Source: Pseudomonas jinjuensis (GTDB taxonomy: Bacteria > Pseudomonadota > Gammaproteobacteria > Pseudomonadales > Pseudomonadaceae). Taken from it: a DNA stretch of 64,000 nucleotides. Positions 26,411 through 34,144 of the stretch are shown here, piece by piece (the stretch's first letter is position 1; the number at the start of each line of letters is the position of its first letter). The notes below the pieces were generated by a model. That model saw nothing but the letters and a program-made list of their open reading frames with translations, did not search any database and was not told where the DNA came from. Made by a program: the position numbers and the translations under genes. The stretch lies in the NCBI RefSeq assembly GCF_900103845.1, contig NZ_FNIJ01000009.1:113927-177926 (forward strand). Reading direction: 5' to 3'.

Positions 26411-27304
26411 TCAGTGGAGCATCCACGGCGGCGTCGGCTCTTCCTTCTCGAGCGGAGCATCCTGCTCGGCCCGCGCTGCCTGGCGGCGGGTTTCGTCGGC
26501 CAGGGCGGCCTTGATTTCGCGCATCACGGCGTCGAGGTCGGCGGCGTCCTCGGGTTCGGCGAATTCGCCGGTGAGTTGCGTGGTGGGGGTCAGTTCGCCC
26601 GCCTCGTAGAGCGCCCACATTTCCTTGGCGTAGCGGGTGAACTGCAGCTCGGGGGCGAATTGGCCGAAGTAGGCGGCCATGTTGCCGACGTCGCGTTCGA
26701 GCATGCGCAGCGCATGGTTGTTGCCGGCGGCGTCCACGGCCTGCGGCAGGTCGATGATCACCGGACCATAGGGATCGAGCAGGACGTTGAATTCGGACAG
26801 GTCGCCGTGGATCAGGCCGGCGCAGAGCATCTTGACGATCTCGCCGATCATGAATGCATGGAATTCACGGGCATCCTCGGGCGTCAGGTCGACGTCGTTC
26901 AGGCGCGGTGCGGCGTCGCCCATACCGTCGCCGACCAGTTCCATCAGCAGCACGCCATCGAGGAAATCGTAGGGTTTCGGAACCCTCACGCCGGCATTCG
27001 CCAGGCGGAACAGCGCGGCGACTTCGGCGTTCTGCCAGTTGTCCTCGCGTTCGCGGCGGCCGTATTTCGAGCCCTTGGCCATGGCCCGGGCGTCCCGGCT
27101 GTTGCGCACCTTGCGGCCTTCCTGGTACTCGGCGGCCTGGCGGAAGCCACGCTTGTTGGCCTCTTTGTAGACCTTGGCGCAGCGCAGCTCGCTGCCGCAG
27201 CGCACCACATAGACGGAGGCTTCCTTGCCGCTCATCAGCGGGCGCAGGACTTCATCGATCAGGCCATCTTCCAGCAATGGCTCAAGGCGTTTCGGGGTTT
27301 TCAT
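26411..27304 (-). CDS. RIO1-type serine protein kinase
   Basis: The 297-residue protein has the RIO kinase features: SGKEASVYVVRCGSELRCAK (nucleotide loop with Lys), the catalytic loop LIHGDLSEFNVLL, and the metal-binding IIDLPQAVD in place of a DFG motif. The tail of about 60 residues is acidic/Ala-rich. A RIO kinase between flhA and flhB also occurs in other pseudomonads as far as I recall. Function is unproven in bacteria; it converges with the methyltransferase. Confidence 0.85.
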   Translation of the reverse strand: MKTPKRLEPLLEDGLIDEVLRPLMSGKEASVYVVRCGSELRCAKVYKEANKRGFRQAAEYQEGRKVRNSRDARAMAKGSKYGRREREDNWQNAEVAALFRLANAGVRVPKPYDFLDGVLLMELVGDGMGDAAPRLNDVDLTPEDAREFHAFMIGEIVKMLCAGLIHGDLSEFNVLLDPYGPVIIDLPQAVDAAGNNHALRMLERDVGNMAAYFGQFAPELQFTRYAKEMWALYEAGELTPTTQLTGEFAEPEDAADLDAVMREIKAALADETRRQAARAEQDAPLEKEEPTPPWMLH

Positions 27305-27441
27305 GCGGGTGTAGCGGCCGGCACCAGGAGAATGGAAACAAAGGGGGGACGTTATACGGCATGCCGCCGCATACGGCTATCCATGACGCGACGGGCTGCG
27401 TCGCAGTCCTGCGCAAATTTTCGCCAGCGAGCGGGCATCTA

Positions 27442-27512
27442 CAGGTCCGGCAGAGGACTCAACCGTAGGGTGGAAATCGCGAAGCATTTCCACCAGGGTC
27501 CGGGGGCGGGAT
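27442..27512 (+). repeat. About 71-bp direct repeat, copy 1, containing a REP
   Basis: Begins CAGGTCCGGCAGAGGACTCA and contains GTAGGGTGGAAATCGCGAAG, ending in CCGGGGGCGGGATG. Nearly identical to 27618-27690, same orientation. Confidence 0.85.
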
Positions 27513-27554
27513 GGTGGACAAGCGGAGCGTTGCCCACCCTGCACACTGCTTTTC

Positions 27555-27617
27555 GCAGGAGCCAGCTTGCTGGCGATCCAATCTCGCCCACCACTGATCG
27601 CCAGCAAGCTGGCTCCT
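27555..27617. repeat. REP pair (GCCAGCTTGCTGGC family), inverted
   Basis: AGGAGCCAGCTTGCTGGCGA at the left is answered by TCGCCAGCAAGCTGGCTCCT at the right with about 25 bases between, the head-to-head layout typical of REP doublets (REPINs) in Pseudomonas. Confidence 0.85.
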
Positions 27618-27690
27618 ACAGGTCCGACAGAGGTCTCAACCGTAGGGTGGAGATCGCGAAGCATTTCCACCAGGGGCCGGGGGCGGGATG
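27618..27690 (+). repeat. About 71-bp direct repeat, copy 2, containing a REP
   Basis: Second copy of the 27442-27512 unit, with a few substitutions. Together with the REP at 27734-27762 it fills the 27305-27770 gap between the RIO kinase and flhB, in which I see no gene. Confidence 0.85.
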
Positions 27691-27733
27691 AGGCTTTTTT
27701 CATCCACCCCGTGCGGGCCGCATGCGCGGCCAT

Positions 27734-27762
27734 GGTGGATCGATGGAGCTGATCCACCCTAC
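27734..27762. repeat. REP palindrome (GTAGGGTGGA family)
   Basis: GGTGGATCGATGGAGCTGAT followed by CCACCCTAC forms a hairpin, 9 nt downstream of the flhB stop. It resembles 44119-44148 closely. Confidence 0.8.
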
Positions 27763-27770
27763 GCCAGTTC

Positions 27771-28910
27771 CTACTGATCCCTGCGCAGATCTTCCGGAAT
27801 CGTCGGCTCGCCCAGCGGGTCGGGGCGCTTGCCCTTCCCTGCCCTGAACTGCCTGAGCTGGTACACGTAGGCCAGCACCTGCGCCACGGCGAGGTACAGG
27901 CCGGCCGGAATCTCCTGGTCCAGCTCGGTGGAATAGAACACCGCCCGCGCCAGCGCCGGGGACTCCAGCACCGTCACCTTGTGCTCGTTGGCGATCTCGC
28001 GGATCTTCAGGGCGATCTGGTCGCCACCCTTGGCCAGCAGCCTGGGCGCGCCGGCGGCGTCGGGGTCGTACTTGAGGGCGACGGCGAAGTGGGTCGGGTT
28101 GGTGATCACCACGTCGGCGTTCGGCACCGCCTGCATCATCCGCCGCTGCGCCATCTCGCGCTGCATCTGGCGGACCTTGGCCTTCACCTCCGGCTTGCCT
28201 TCGCTGTCCTTGTATTCGTCGCGGACTTCCTGCTTGGTCATCATCAGCTTCTTGCGGTTGTCCCACAGCTGGTAGGGCACATCCACGGCGGCGATCAGCA
28301 GCAGGCTGACCGCCAGCCACAGCGCGCTCCAGCCCGCCACTTTCGCGCTATGGACGATGGCCTGTTCCAGAGGCTCGTGGGCCATGGACAGCAGGTCGTC
28401 CCTGTCCGACTGCAGCACCAGCAGCGCCACCAGCAGCACCACGACGAACTTCACCAGCGCCTTGAACAGCTCCAGCAGGGATTTCGCCGAGAACATCCGC
28501 TTCAGCCCGGCCAGCGGGTTCAGGCGCTCGAACTTCGGCGCCAGCGCCTCGCTGGAGAACAGCCAGCCGCCCAGCGCAATCGGGCCGACCAGCGCGGCCA
28601 GGAGCAGCAGCGCGAGGACCGGCCAGGCGCCGGAAGCCGCCAGTTTCCCGCCGGCGGCGAGCAGCTGGAGCATGCTGTCGGTGTTCATCACCGTCTCGCG
28701 GGACAGCTGGAAGCTGCCGCGCATCAGCCGCAGCAGGGCGTCGGCCAGCGCCGCGCCAAAGATCAGCAGGCCGCCGGCGCCGGCGACCAGCACCGCCAGG
28801 GTGTTGAGTTCGCGGGATCGCGGCAGCTGGCCCTTCTCTCGCGCCTCTCGCCGCCGCTTCTCCGTGGGTTCCTCTGTGCGGTCCTCGGCACTGTGGTCGT
28901 TCTCGGCCAT
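27771..28910 (-). CDS. flhB: Flagellar export substrate-switch protein FlhB
   Basis: The 379-residue protein has the hydrophilic start (ENDHSAEDRTEEPTEKRRRE), four membrane helices and a cytoplasmic domain with the autocleavage motif NPTH (Asn271) in VVITNPTHFAVALKYD. Cleavage switches export from hook to filament substrates in concert with FliK. It ends the fliLMNOPQR-flhB operon, 4 nt after fliR. A REP hairpin sits just after its stop. Confidence 0.97.
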   Translation of the reverse strand: MAENDHSAEDRTEEPTEKRRREAREKGQLPRSRELNTLAVLVAGAGGLLIFGAALADALLRLMRGSFQLSRETVMNTDSMLQLLAAGGKLAASGAWPVLALLLLAALVGPIALGGWLFSSEALAPKFERLNPLAGLKRMFSAKSLLELFKALVKFVVVLLVALLVLQSDRDDLLSMAHEPLEQAIVHSAKVAGWSALWLAVSLLLIAAVDVPYQLWDNRKKLMMTKQEVRDEYKDSEGKPEVKAKVRQMQREMAQRRMMQAVPNADVVITNPTHFAVALKYDPDAAGAPRLLAKGGDQIALKIREIANEHKVTVLESPALARAVFYSTELDQEIPAGLYLAVAQVLAYVYQLRQFRAGKGKRPDPLGEPTIPEDLRRDQ

Positions 28911-28914
28911 CCGC

Positions 28915-29691
28915 CTACCTCGCCCGGGCCAGTTCGCGCAGCAGTTGCAGGGCCTCGCCGGCCAGTACCTGGTACTGCGCGAGGATGTCGGCGGTGCCGA
29001 TCCAGAGGATCACCAGGCCCATAACCAGGGTCAGCGGGAAGCCGATGGAGAAGATGTTCAGCTGCGGCGCGGCGCGGGTCATGGCGCCGAACGCCAGGTT
29101 GACCACCAAGAGCGCGGTGATCGCCGGCAGCGCCAGCAGCAGGCCGGCGCCGATCGCCCAGCCGAGCTTGCCGGCCACTTCCCACAGGTGCGCGCCGGCC
29201 AGCCCCTCGCCCACCGGCAGGGTGACGAAGCTTTCGGCGATCACCTCGAACACCACCAAATGGCCGTTCATGGCGAGGAACAGCAGGGTCACCAGCATGG
29301 TGAAGAACTGCCCGAGCACCGGCACCGAGATGCCGTTGGCCGGGTCGACCATGGAGGCGAAGCCGAGGCCCATCTGCATGGAGATGATCTGCCCGGCGAT
29401 GACGAAGGCGTGGAACATCAGCTGCAGGACGAAGCCGAGCATGGCGCCGACGAGGATTTCGCCGCCGATGATCAGCAGCGCGCGCAGGCTCAGCGGGTCC
29501 ACCTGCGGCATCGGCGGCAGGCTGGGCACCAGCACCACGCAGATCGCCAGCGCCAGGTACAGGCGCACGCGCACCGGCACCAGCTGGGTGCCGATGATCG
29601 GCATGGTCATCAGCAGCGCGGCGATGCGGAACAGCGGCCAGAGGAAACTGCCGATCCAGCCGCCGATCTGCGCGTTGCTCAGTTCCAGCAT
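28915..29691 (-). CDS. fliR: Flagellar export gate protein FliR
   Basis: The 258-residue hydrophobic protein begins MLELSNAQIGGWIGSFLWPL and has the FliR segments FRIAALLMTMPIIGTQLVPV and GLGFASMVDPANGISVPVLG. It forms the export gate core with FliP and FliQ. Its ATG overlaps the fliQ stop (ATGA). Confidence 0.96.
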   Translation of the reverse strand: MLELSNAQIGGWIGSFLWPLFRIAALLMTMPIIGTQLVPVRVRLYLALAICVVLVPSLPPMPQVDPLSLRALLIIGGEILVGAMLGFVLQLMFHAFVIAGQIISMQMGLGFASMVDPANGISVPVLGQFFTMLVTLLFLAMNGHLVVFEVIAESFVTLPVGEGLAGAHLWEVAGKLGWAIGAGLLLALPAITALLVVNLAFGAMTRAAPQLNIFSIGFPLTLVMGLVILWIGTADILAQYQVLAGEALQLLRELARAR

Positions 29692-29960
29692 CAGCCGATC
29701 AGCGTCGGGATATTGGCGATCAGCGTCTGGGTGTATTCCATCAGCTGGCGGATCAGCCACGGGCCCAGGACGATCAGGGTGAGCAGCACCACGATCAGGC
29801 GCGGCAGGAAGCTCAGGGTCTGTTCGTTGATCTGCGTGGCGGCCTGGAACATCGCCACCAGCAGGCCGACCAGCAGGCTCGGCACGATGAGGATGCCGAC
29901 GATCATGGCGGTCAGCCAGAGCGCTTCGCGGAACAGGTCTACGGCGATTTCGGGGGTCAT
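29691..29960 (-). CDS. fliQ: Flagellar export gate protein FliQ
   Basis: The 89-residue product has two membrane helices and the family pattern MTPEIAVDLFREALWLTAMI and VGLLVAMFQAATQINEQTLS. Four FliQ subunits pack round the FliP/FliR core. Coupled to fliR by overlap; separated from fliP by a REP doublet. Confidence 0.96.
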   Translation of the reverse strand: MTPEIAVDLFREALWLTAMIVGILIVPSLLVGLLVAMFQAATQINEQTLSFLPRLIVVLLTLIVLGPWLIRQLMEYTQTLIANIPTLIG

Positions 29961-29981
29961 GTCTGGTCCTGCGCAATCAAT

Positions 29982-30046
29982 GTAGGAGCGAGCTCGCTCG
30001 CGAACACAGGCAATGGAAAAGCTTCGCGAGCAAGCTCGCTCCTACG
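29982..30046. repeat. REP doublet between fliP and fliQ (GTAGGAGCGAGC family)
   Basis: GTAGGAGCGAGCTCGCTCGC at the left and GCGAGCAAGCTCGCTCCTAC at the right form a head-to-head REP pair in the 100-nt gap inside the fliPQR operon. It would fold into strong hairpins in the mRNA. Confidence 0.9.
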
Positions 30047-30060
30047 AAAAGCGAACATCG

Positions 30061-30840
30061 TCATACGGTTCCGAAACTGCCCGCCAGCGTCCCGATGATC
30101 AGCGCCCAGCCGTCCACCAGCACGAACAGCATGATCTTGAACGGCAGCGAGATGATCAGCGGCGACAGCATCATCATGCCCATCGCCATCAGCACGCTGG
30201 ACACCACCAGGTCGATGATCAGGAACGGGATGAAGATCATGAAGCCGATCTGGAACGCGGTCTTCAGCTCGGAGGTGACGAAGGCCGGGACCAGGATGGT
30301 CAGCGGCGTGGCGTCCGCGCTGGCGATGTCGGTGCGCTTGGACAGGCGCACGAACAGGTCGAGGTCGGACTGCCGGGTCTGCGCCAGCATGAATTCCTTC
30401 AGCGGCACCTCGGCGCGGCTGAGCGCTTCCTGCGCCGGGATCTGCTCATTGAGATAGGGCTGCAGCGCCTGGCCGTTGATCCTGTCGAACACCGGCGCCA
30501 TGACGAACAGGGTGAGGAACAGCGCCATGCCGACCAGCACCTGGTTCGACGGAGTGGTCTGCAGGCCCAGCGCCTGACGCAGGATGGAGAAGACGATGAT
30601 GATCCGCGTGAAGCTGGTCATCAGCATGACGAACGCCGGGATGAAGCTCAGCGCGGTCATGATCAGCAGGATCTGCAGGCTGACCGAGTATTCCTGCTGG
30701 CCCTGCGGGTTGGTGGTCACGGTGATCGCCGAAATCTGCAGCGGGTCGGCGGCGAAGGCCTGGGGCAATCCGAGCAGAAACAGGCCGAGCGCCAGCGGCG
30801 CCCAGCGCAGCAGGGCGCACCGCGCGGAAGCTAAGGTCAT
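30061..30840 (-). CDS. fliP: Flagellar export gate protein FliP
   Basis: The 259-residue protein has a cleavable signal peptide (ending about QAFA-ADP), and the FliP signatures [20 protein letters not shown] and [20 protein letters not shown], plus C-terminal [20 protein letters not shown]. It forms the pentameric gate core. Overlaps the fliO stop by 4 nt. Confidence 0.96.
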   Translation of the reverse strand: MTLASARCALLRWAPLALGLFLLGLPQAFAADPLQISAITVTTNPQGQQEYSVSLQILLIMTALSFIPAFVMLMTSFTRIIIVFSILRQALGLQTTPSNQVLVGMALFLTLFVMAPVFDRINGQALQPYLNEQIPAQEALSRAEVPLKEFMLAQTRQSDLDLFVRLSKRTDIASADATPLTILVPAFVTSELKTAFQIGFMIFIPFLIIDLVVSSVLMAMGMMMLSPLIISLPFKIMLFVLVDGWALIIGTLAGSFGTV

Positions 30841-31286
30841 TGCGGGCGGCCCTTGTCCTTGTTCAGCAGTTCCAGCAGGCCACGGGCGAAATCGGGGCTG
30901 GCGGGTTCGGAATCGGCCAGGTGCACCGGCTCCTGCATCACGTGCAGCGGCGTGATGCGGCCGGGGGTGAGGCCGAGGAGGATCTGCTCCTTGCCCACCT
31001 GCACCAGCACCAGGCGGTCGCGCGGACCGAGGGGCTGGGTGGAGAGCACGCGGATCACCTGGTTGCCGCGCGGGGTGACCTGCTGCACCCGGCGCAACAG
31101 CCAGGCGAGCAGGAAGATCAGCGCGACCACCAGCACCAGGCCGAACAGCAGCTGCATCAGCTGCGTGCCAGCGCTGCCGGTGATCATCCCCGGCGTGGTG
31201 GTGGCGTGGACGATGGCCGGCGCAGGGGTTTCCTCGGCGATGGCGAGCGCCGGCAGCAAGGCGAGGAAGGCGATCAGGCGGTTCAT
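30837..31286 (-). CDS. fliO: Flagellar export assembly protein FliO
   Basis: The 149-residue protein has a signal-like N-terminus, one membrane helix ([20 protein letters not shown]) and a cytoplasmic domain with [20 protein letters not shown], as in FliO, the FliP assembly chaperone. It lies one base after fliN and overlaps fliP. Confidence 0.93.
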   Translation of the reverse strand: MNRLIAFLALLPALAIAEETPAPAIVHATTTPGMITGSAGTQLMQLLFGLVLVVALIFLLAWLLRRVQQVTPRGNQVIRVLSTQPLGPRDRLVLVQVGKEQILLGLTPGRITPLHVMQEPVHLADSEPASPDFARGLLELLNKDKGRPQ

Positions 31287-31287
31287 G

Positions 31288-31749
31288 TCAGCGCAGCTTC
31301 TTGATGCGTTCGCTGGGGCTGATCACGTCGGTGAGGCGGATGCCGAACTTCTCGTTCACCACCACCACCTCGCCGTGGGCGATCAGGGTGCCGTTGACCA
31401 GCACGTCGAGCGGCTCTCCGGCCAGGCGGTCGAGTTCGATCACCGAGCCCTGGTTGAGCTGCAGCAGGTTGCGGATGCTGATCTCGGAGCGGCCGACCTC
31501 CATGGAGATGGTCACCGGAATATCCAGGATCACGTCCAGGTTCGGCCCTTCCAGGCCGGCGATGGTCGGCGCCTTGGGCGCCATGCCGAACTCCTCCATC
31601 GGCGCACGGGGCGCGCGCGGCGGGCTCTTCGGCGGGGTCATCAGCGCGTCGATGCCGCTCTGGTCGATGTCGCCCGATTCGGAAAGCGCGGCGGCCCATT
31701 CGTCGGCCAGCGCCTGCTCCTCGGGGGTCACGTTGTTCTGGTCTGCCAT
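31288..31749 (-). CDS. fliN: Flagellar motor switch protein FliN
   Basis: The 153-residue protein has a variable acidic N-terminal region (about 1-75) and the SpoA domain (VTISMEVGRSEISIRNLLQL, VIELDRLAGEPLDVLVNGTL, GIRLTDVISPSERIKKL). FliN forms the base of the C-ring with FliM. It follows fliM by 24 nt. Confidence 0.96.
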   Translation of the reverse strand: MADQNNVTPEEQALADEWAAALSESGDIDQSGIDALMTPPKSPPRAPRAPMEEFGMAPKAPTIAGLEGPNLDVILDIPVTISMEVGRSEISIRNLLQLNQGSVIELDRLAGEPLDVLVNGTLIAHGEVVVVNEKFGIRLTDVISPSERIKKLR

Positions 31750-31773
31750 GGGTTAGTCCTCTGGTTGATGCGC

Positions 31774-32745
31774 TCAACGCGGGCGTTCGAGCGGATCGAT
31801 AATCTGCAGCGCCAGGTTGCCCTTGTGCGAACCCAGCTTGACCTTGAAGGAAGGCACGCCGTTGGCGCGCATGATCATGTGTTCCGGCAGCTCCACCGGG
31901 ATCACGTCGCCCGGCTGCATGTGCAGGATGTCGCGCAGCTTGAGCTGCCGGCGCACCACGGTGGCGTCCAGCGGCACGCGCACGTCGAGGATGTCCTCGC
32001 GCAGGGCGTTGATCCAGCGCTCGTCCTGGTCGTCGACGTCGGACTTGAAGCCGGCGTCGAGCAGTTCGCGGACCGGCTCGATCATCGAGTACGGCAGGGT
32101 GATGTGCAGGTCGCCGCCGCCGCCGTCCAGCTCGATGTGGAAGGTCGAGACCACCACCACTTCGCTGGGGCTGACGATGTTCGCCATGGCCGGGTTGACC
32201 TCCGAGTTGACGTACTCGAAGGCGATCGGCATCACCGCGCTCCAGGCTTCGGCGAGGTCGACGAAGGCCTGCTCGACCACCATGCGCACCACGCGCAGCT
32301 CGGTGGGCGTGAATTCGCGGCCCTCGATCTTGGCGTGGCGGCCGTCGCCGCCGAAGAAGTTGTCGACCAGCTTGAACACCAGCTTGGCGTCGAGGATGAA
32401 CAGCGCGGTGCCGCGCAGCGGCTTCATCTTCACCAGGTTGAGGCTGGTCGGCACGTACAGCGAGTGCACGTACTCGCCGAACTTCATCACCTGCACCCCG
32501 CCCACCGCCACGTCCGCCGAGCGGCGCAGCAGGTTGAACATGCTGATGCGGGTATAGCGGGCGAAGCGCTCGTTGATCATCTCCAGGGTCGGCATGCGAC
32601 CGCGGACGATGCGGTCCTGGCTGGTCAGGTCGTAGGACTTGACCGTACCGGGCTCCAGTTCCTCTTCGGGCTCCACCAGGCCATCGTCGACGCCGTGCAG
32701 CAGCGCGTCGATTTCATCCTGGGAAAGCAGATCCTGCACGGCCAT
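31774..32745 (-). CDS. fliM: Flagellar motor switch protein FliM
   Basis: The 323-residue protein has the N-terminal CheY-P-binding peptide DLLSQDEIDALLHGVD, the middle domain (FFGGDGRHAKIEGREFTPTE) and a C-terminal SpoA domain. It receives the chemotaxis signal from CheY encoded at 18203-18577. It lies 7 nt after fliL. Confidence 0.97.
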   Translation of the reverse strand: MAVQDLLSQDEIDALLHGVDDGLVEPEEELEPGTVKSYDLTSQDRIVRGRMPTLEMINERFARYTRISMFNLLRRSADVAVGGVQVMKFGEYVHSLYVPTSLNLVKMKPLRGTALFILDAKLVFKLVDNFFGGDGRHAKIEGREFTPTELRVVRMVVEQAFVDLAEAWSAVMPIAFEYVNSEVNPAMANIVSPSEVVVVSTFHIELDGGGGDLHITLPYSMIEPVRELLDAGFKSDVDDQDERWINALREDILDVRVPLDATVVRRQLKLRDILHMQPGDVIPVELPEHMIMRANGVPSFKVKLGSHKGNLALQIIDPLERPR

Positions 32746-32752
32746 GCGGCAC

Positions 32753-33268
32753 CTACTGCAATACGAAGTTGGTGAAAAATACCTGTTCCACGACCACCTT
32801 GCCGGTGGCCTTCTTCGCCACCTCCTGGACCTTGGCGGTGGCCATCTGACGGAGCATTTCCTTGCCCACCGGCGTGGTCAGCGAATCGAAATTCTGACCG
32901 GAAAACAGCATCACCAGTTGATTGCGGACCAGCGGCATCTGCTCGCGCAGCGCATCCAGCTGCGCCTGGTCGCGGCCCATCAGCGCCAGCGACACCTGCA
33001 TGTAGCGCGGCCGCCCTCCCTGACTGAAATTGACCACGAAAGCCGGCGCCAGTTGCTCATAAAGCGCCGGTTTCCTGCCATTCCCGGCCTGCTCGGCGCT
33101 GCTCTCGGCGGCCGTTTCGTCCTTGTCCTGCTTGCTCAGGAAGAACCAGGTCCCACCCACCGACAGGCCGATAGCCAGCAGGAACGCCACGCCCAGCAGG
33201 AGCGGCAGCTTGATCTTGCTCAGCCGTCCGGCCATGGGGGAAGGAGTCTGCTGATCTTTTCTAGCCAT
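32753..33268 (-). CDS. fliL: Flagellar basal-body protein FliL
   Basis: The 171-residue protein has one membrane helix (LPLLLGVAFLLAIGLSVGGT) and a periplasmic domain (FVVNFSQGGRPRYMQVSLAL) typical of FliL, which supports stator function. It is the first gene of fliLMNOPQR-flhB. Upstream, a REP and a transposase gene separate it from fliK. Confidence 0.94.
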   Translation of the reverse strand: MARKDQQTPSPMAGRLSKIKLPLLLGVAFLLAIGLSVGGTWFFLSKQDKDETAAESSAEQAGNGRKPALYEQLAPAFVVNFSQGGRPRYMQVSLALMGRDQAQLDALREQMPLVRNQLVMLFSGQNFDSLTTPVGKEMLRQMATAKVQEVAKKATGKVVVEQVFFTNFVLQ

Positions 33269-33360
33269 GCCAAGAATCCGTCATTAATCCGGCGCGAAAG
33301 GGGTTATGGAGGGAGTGGAGCAAGGGGTGTGCCAGCTTGCGCGATGCGGTCGAACTCCCC

Positions 33361-33391
33361 GTAGGGTGAAAAACGCGAAGCGTTTTCCACC
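33361..33391. repeat. REP on the fliL side of the RAYT gene
   Basis: GTAGGGTGAAAAACGCGAAG followed by CGTTTTCCACC. The core is the same as the copy at 34106-34138 on the other side of the transposase and in the same orientation. Confidence 0.88.
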
Positions 33392-33451
33392 AATCAATCG
33401 CAAGGCTCAACCAGATGGCCGAAAACTCACCCTGCAAATGCGCCATGCATC

Positions 33452-33991
33452 TTATCGCCACTCGCCAAAATGCACTCCACCTTCTTCCTCACCATTGCCA
33501 CCCCAATCCATCGGATAAATCCCGTCCCGGACAGCGCGGTGGAAACTGGAAAAGGGCCAGTCCCGCACGCACCGGACATATCCGTGCTTCACAGGATTGA
33601 AATGGATGTAGTCGAGATGCCGGCGGTAATCGTCCGCGTCCCGGATCAGGTGCTCCCAGTAACGCCGCTGCCAGATGCCACGCTCGCCGCGCGCGAAGTT
33701 GGTGGCGCTTCTTGCTTCGGTATTCGGCAGACGCCTGGAGAAAACGGACTTTATGATCTTCCAGCGAGTGGAGAAATTGCCGTCGCCTTCGGGCAGCGTC
33801 CACAGGCAATGCATGTGTTCGGGCAGGACCACCCAGGCGTCGATATGAAAGGGATAGTGAGCCTTTGCAAGTCGAACCGAATGGCGAAGCAGATCGATAT
33901 GGCGGACAAGCAGATCGCTGGAACGGTCACCCAGGTTGACCGTGAAGAAATAGGTCGCTCCAGTGACACGGGCGCGCCGGTAGTTGGACAT
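33452..33991 (-). CDS. REP-associated tyrosine transposase (RAYT, Y1 family)
   Basis: The 179-residue product matches the IS200-related RAYT family. YFFTVNLGDR and HIDAWVVLPEHMHCLWTLPE contain the histidines of the metal site (His-Met-His form), and HLDYIHFNPVKHGYV contains the candidate catalytic tyrosine and the family NPVKHG motif. RAYTs are single-copy, domesticated enzymes thought to mobilise REP palindromes. Here REPs of one family lie on both sides (33361, 34032, 34106). It is inserted between fliK and fliL, same strand. Confidence 0.9.
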   Translation of the reverse strand: MSNYRRARVTGATYFFTVNLGDRSSDLLVRHIDLLRHSVRLAKAHYPFHIDAWVVLPEHMHCLWTLPEGDGNFSTRWKIIKSVFSRRLPNTEARSATNFARGERGIWQRRYWEHLIRDADDYRRHLDYIHFNPVKHGYVRCVRDWPFSSFHRAVRDGIYPMDWGGNGEEEGGVHFGEWR

Positions 33992-34031
33992 GGCTCCTCC
34001 TGAGCGTACGCGGCGGCATCCAGCCGTCGGT

Positions 34032-34061
34032 GGTGGACGAAAAAAGCCTCGTCCACCCTAC
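34032..34061. repeat. REP just upstream of the RAYT gene, inverted orientation
   Basis: GGTGGACGAAAAAAGCCTCG then TCCACCCTAC, a hairpin of the GTAGGGTGGA family reading on the minus strand, 41 nt upstream of the RAYT start. Confidence 0.85.
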
Positions 34062-34105
34062 AGGTCCCGAACCATGGCGTGAGAAATCACATGGCGTTTT
34101 TCGCG

Positions 34106-34138
34106 GCGCAGGGAGAAAAACGCGAAGCGTTTTCCACC
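34106..34138. repeat. REP between RAYT and the fliK stop
   Basis: GCGCAGGGAGAAAAACGCGA then AGCGTTTTCCACC. It ends 6 nt before the fliK stop codon. Core identical to 33361-33391. Confidence 0.85.
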
Positions 34139-34144
34139 AATGCC

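Noticed and set aside
27305-27770. CRISPR-like repetition
   Set aside because: Repeats are palindromic REPs and two 71-bp units without regular spacers or cas genes.
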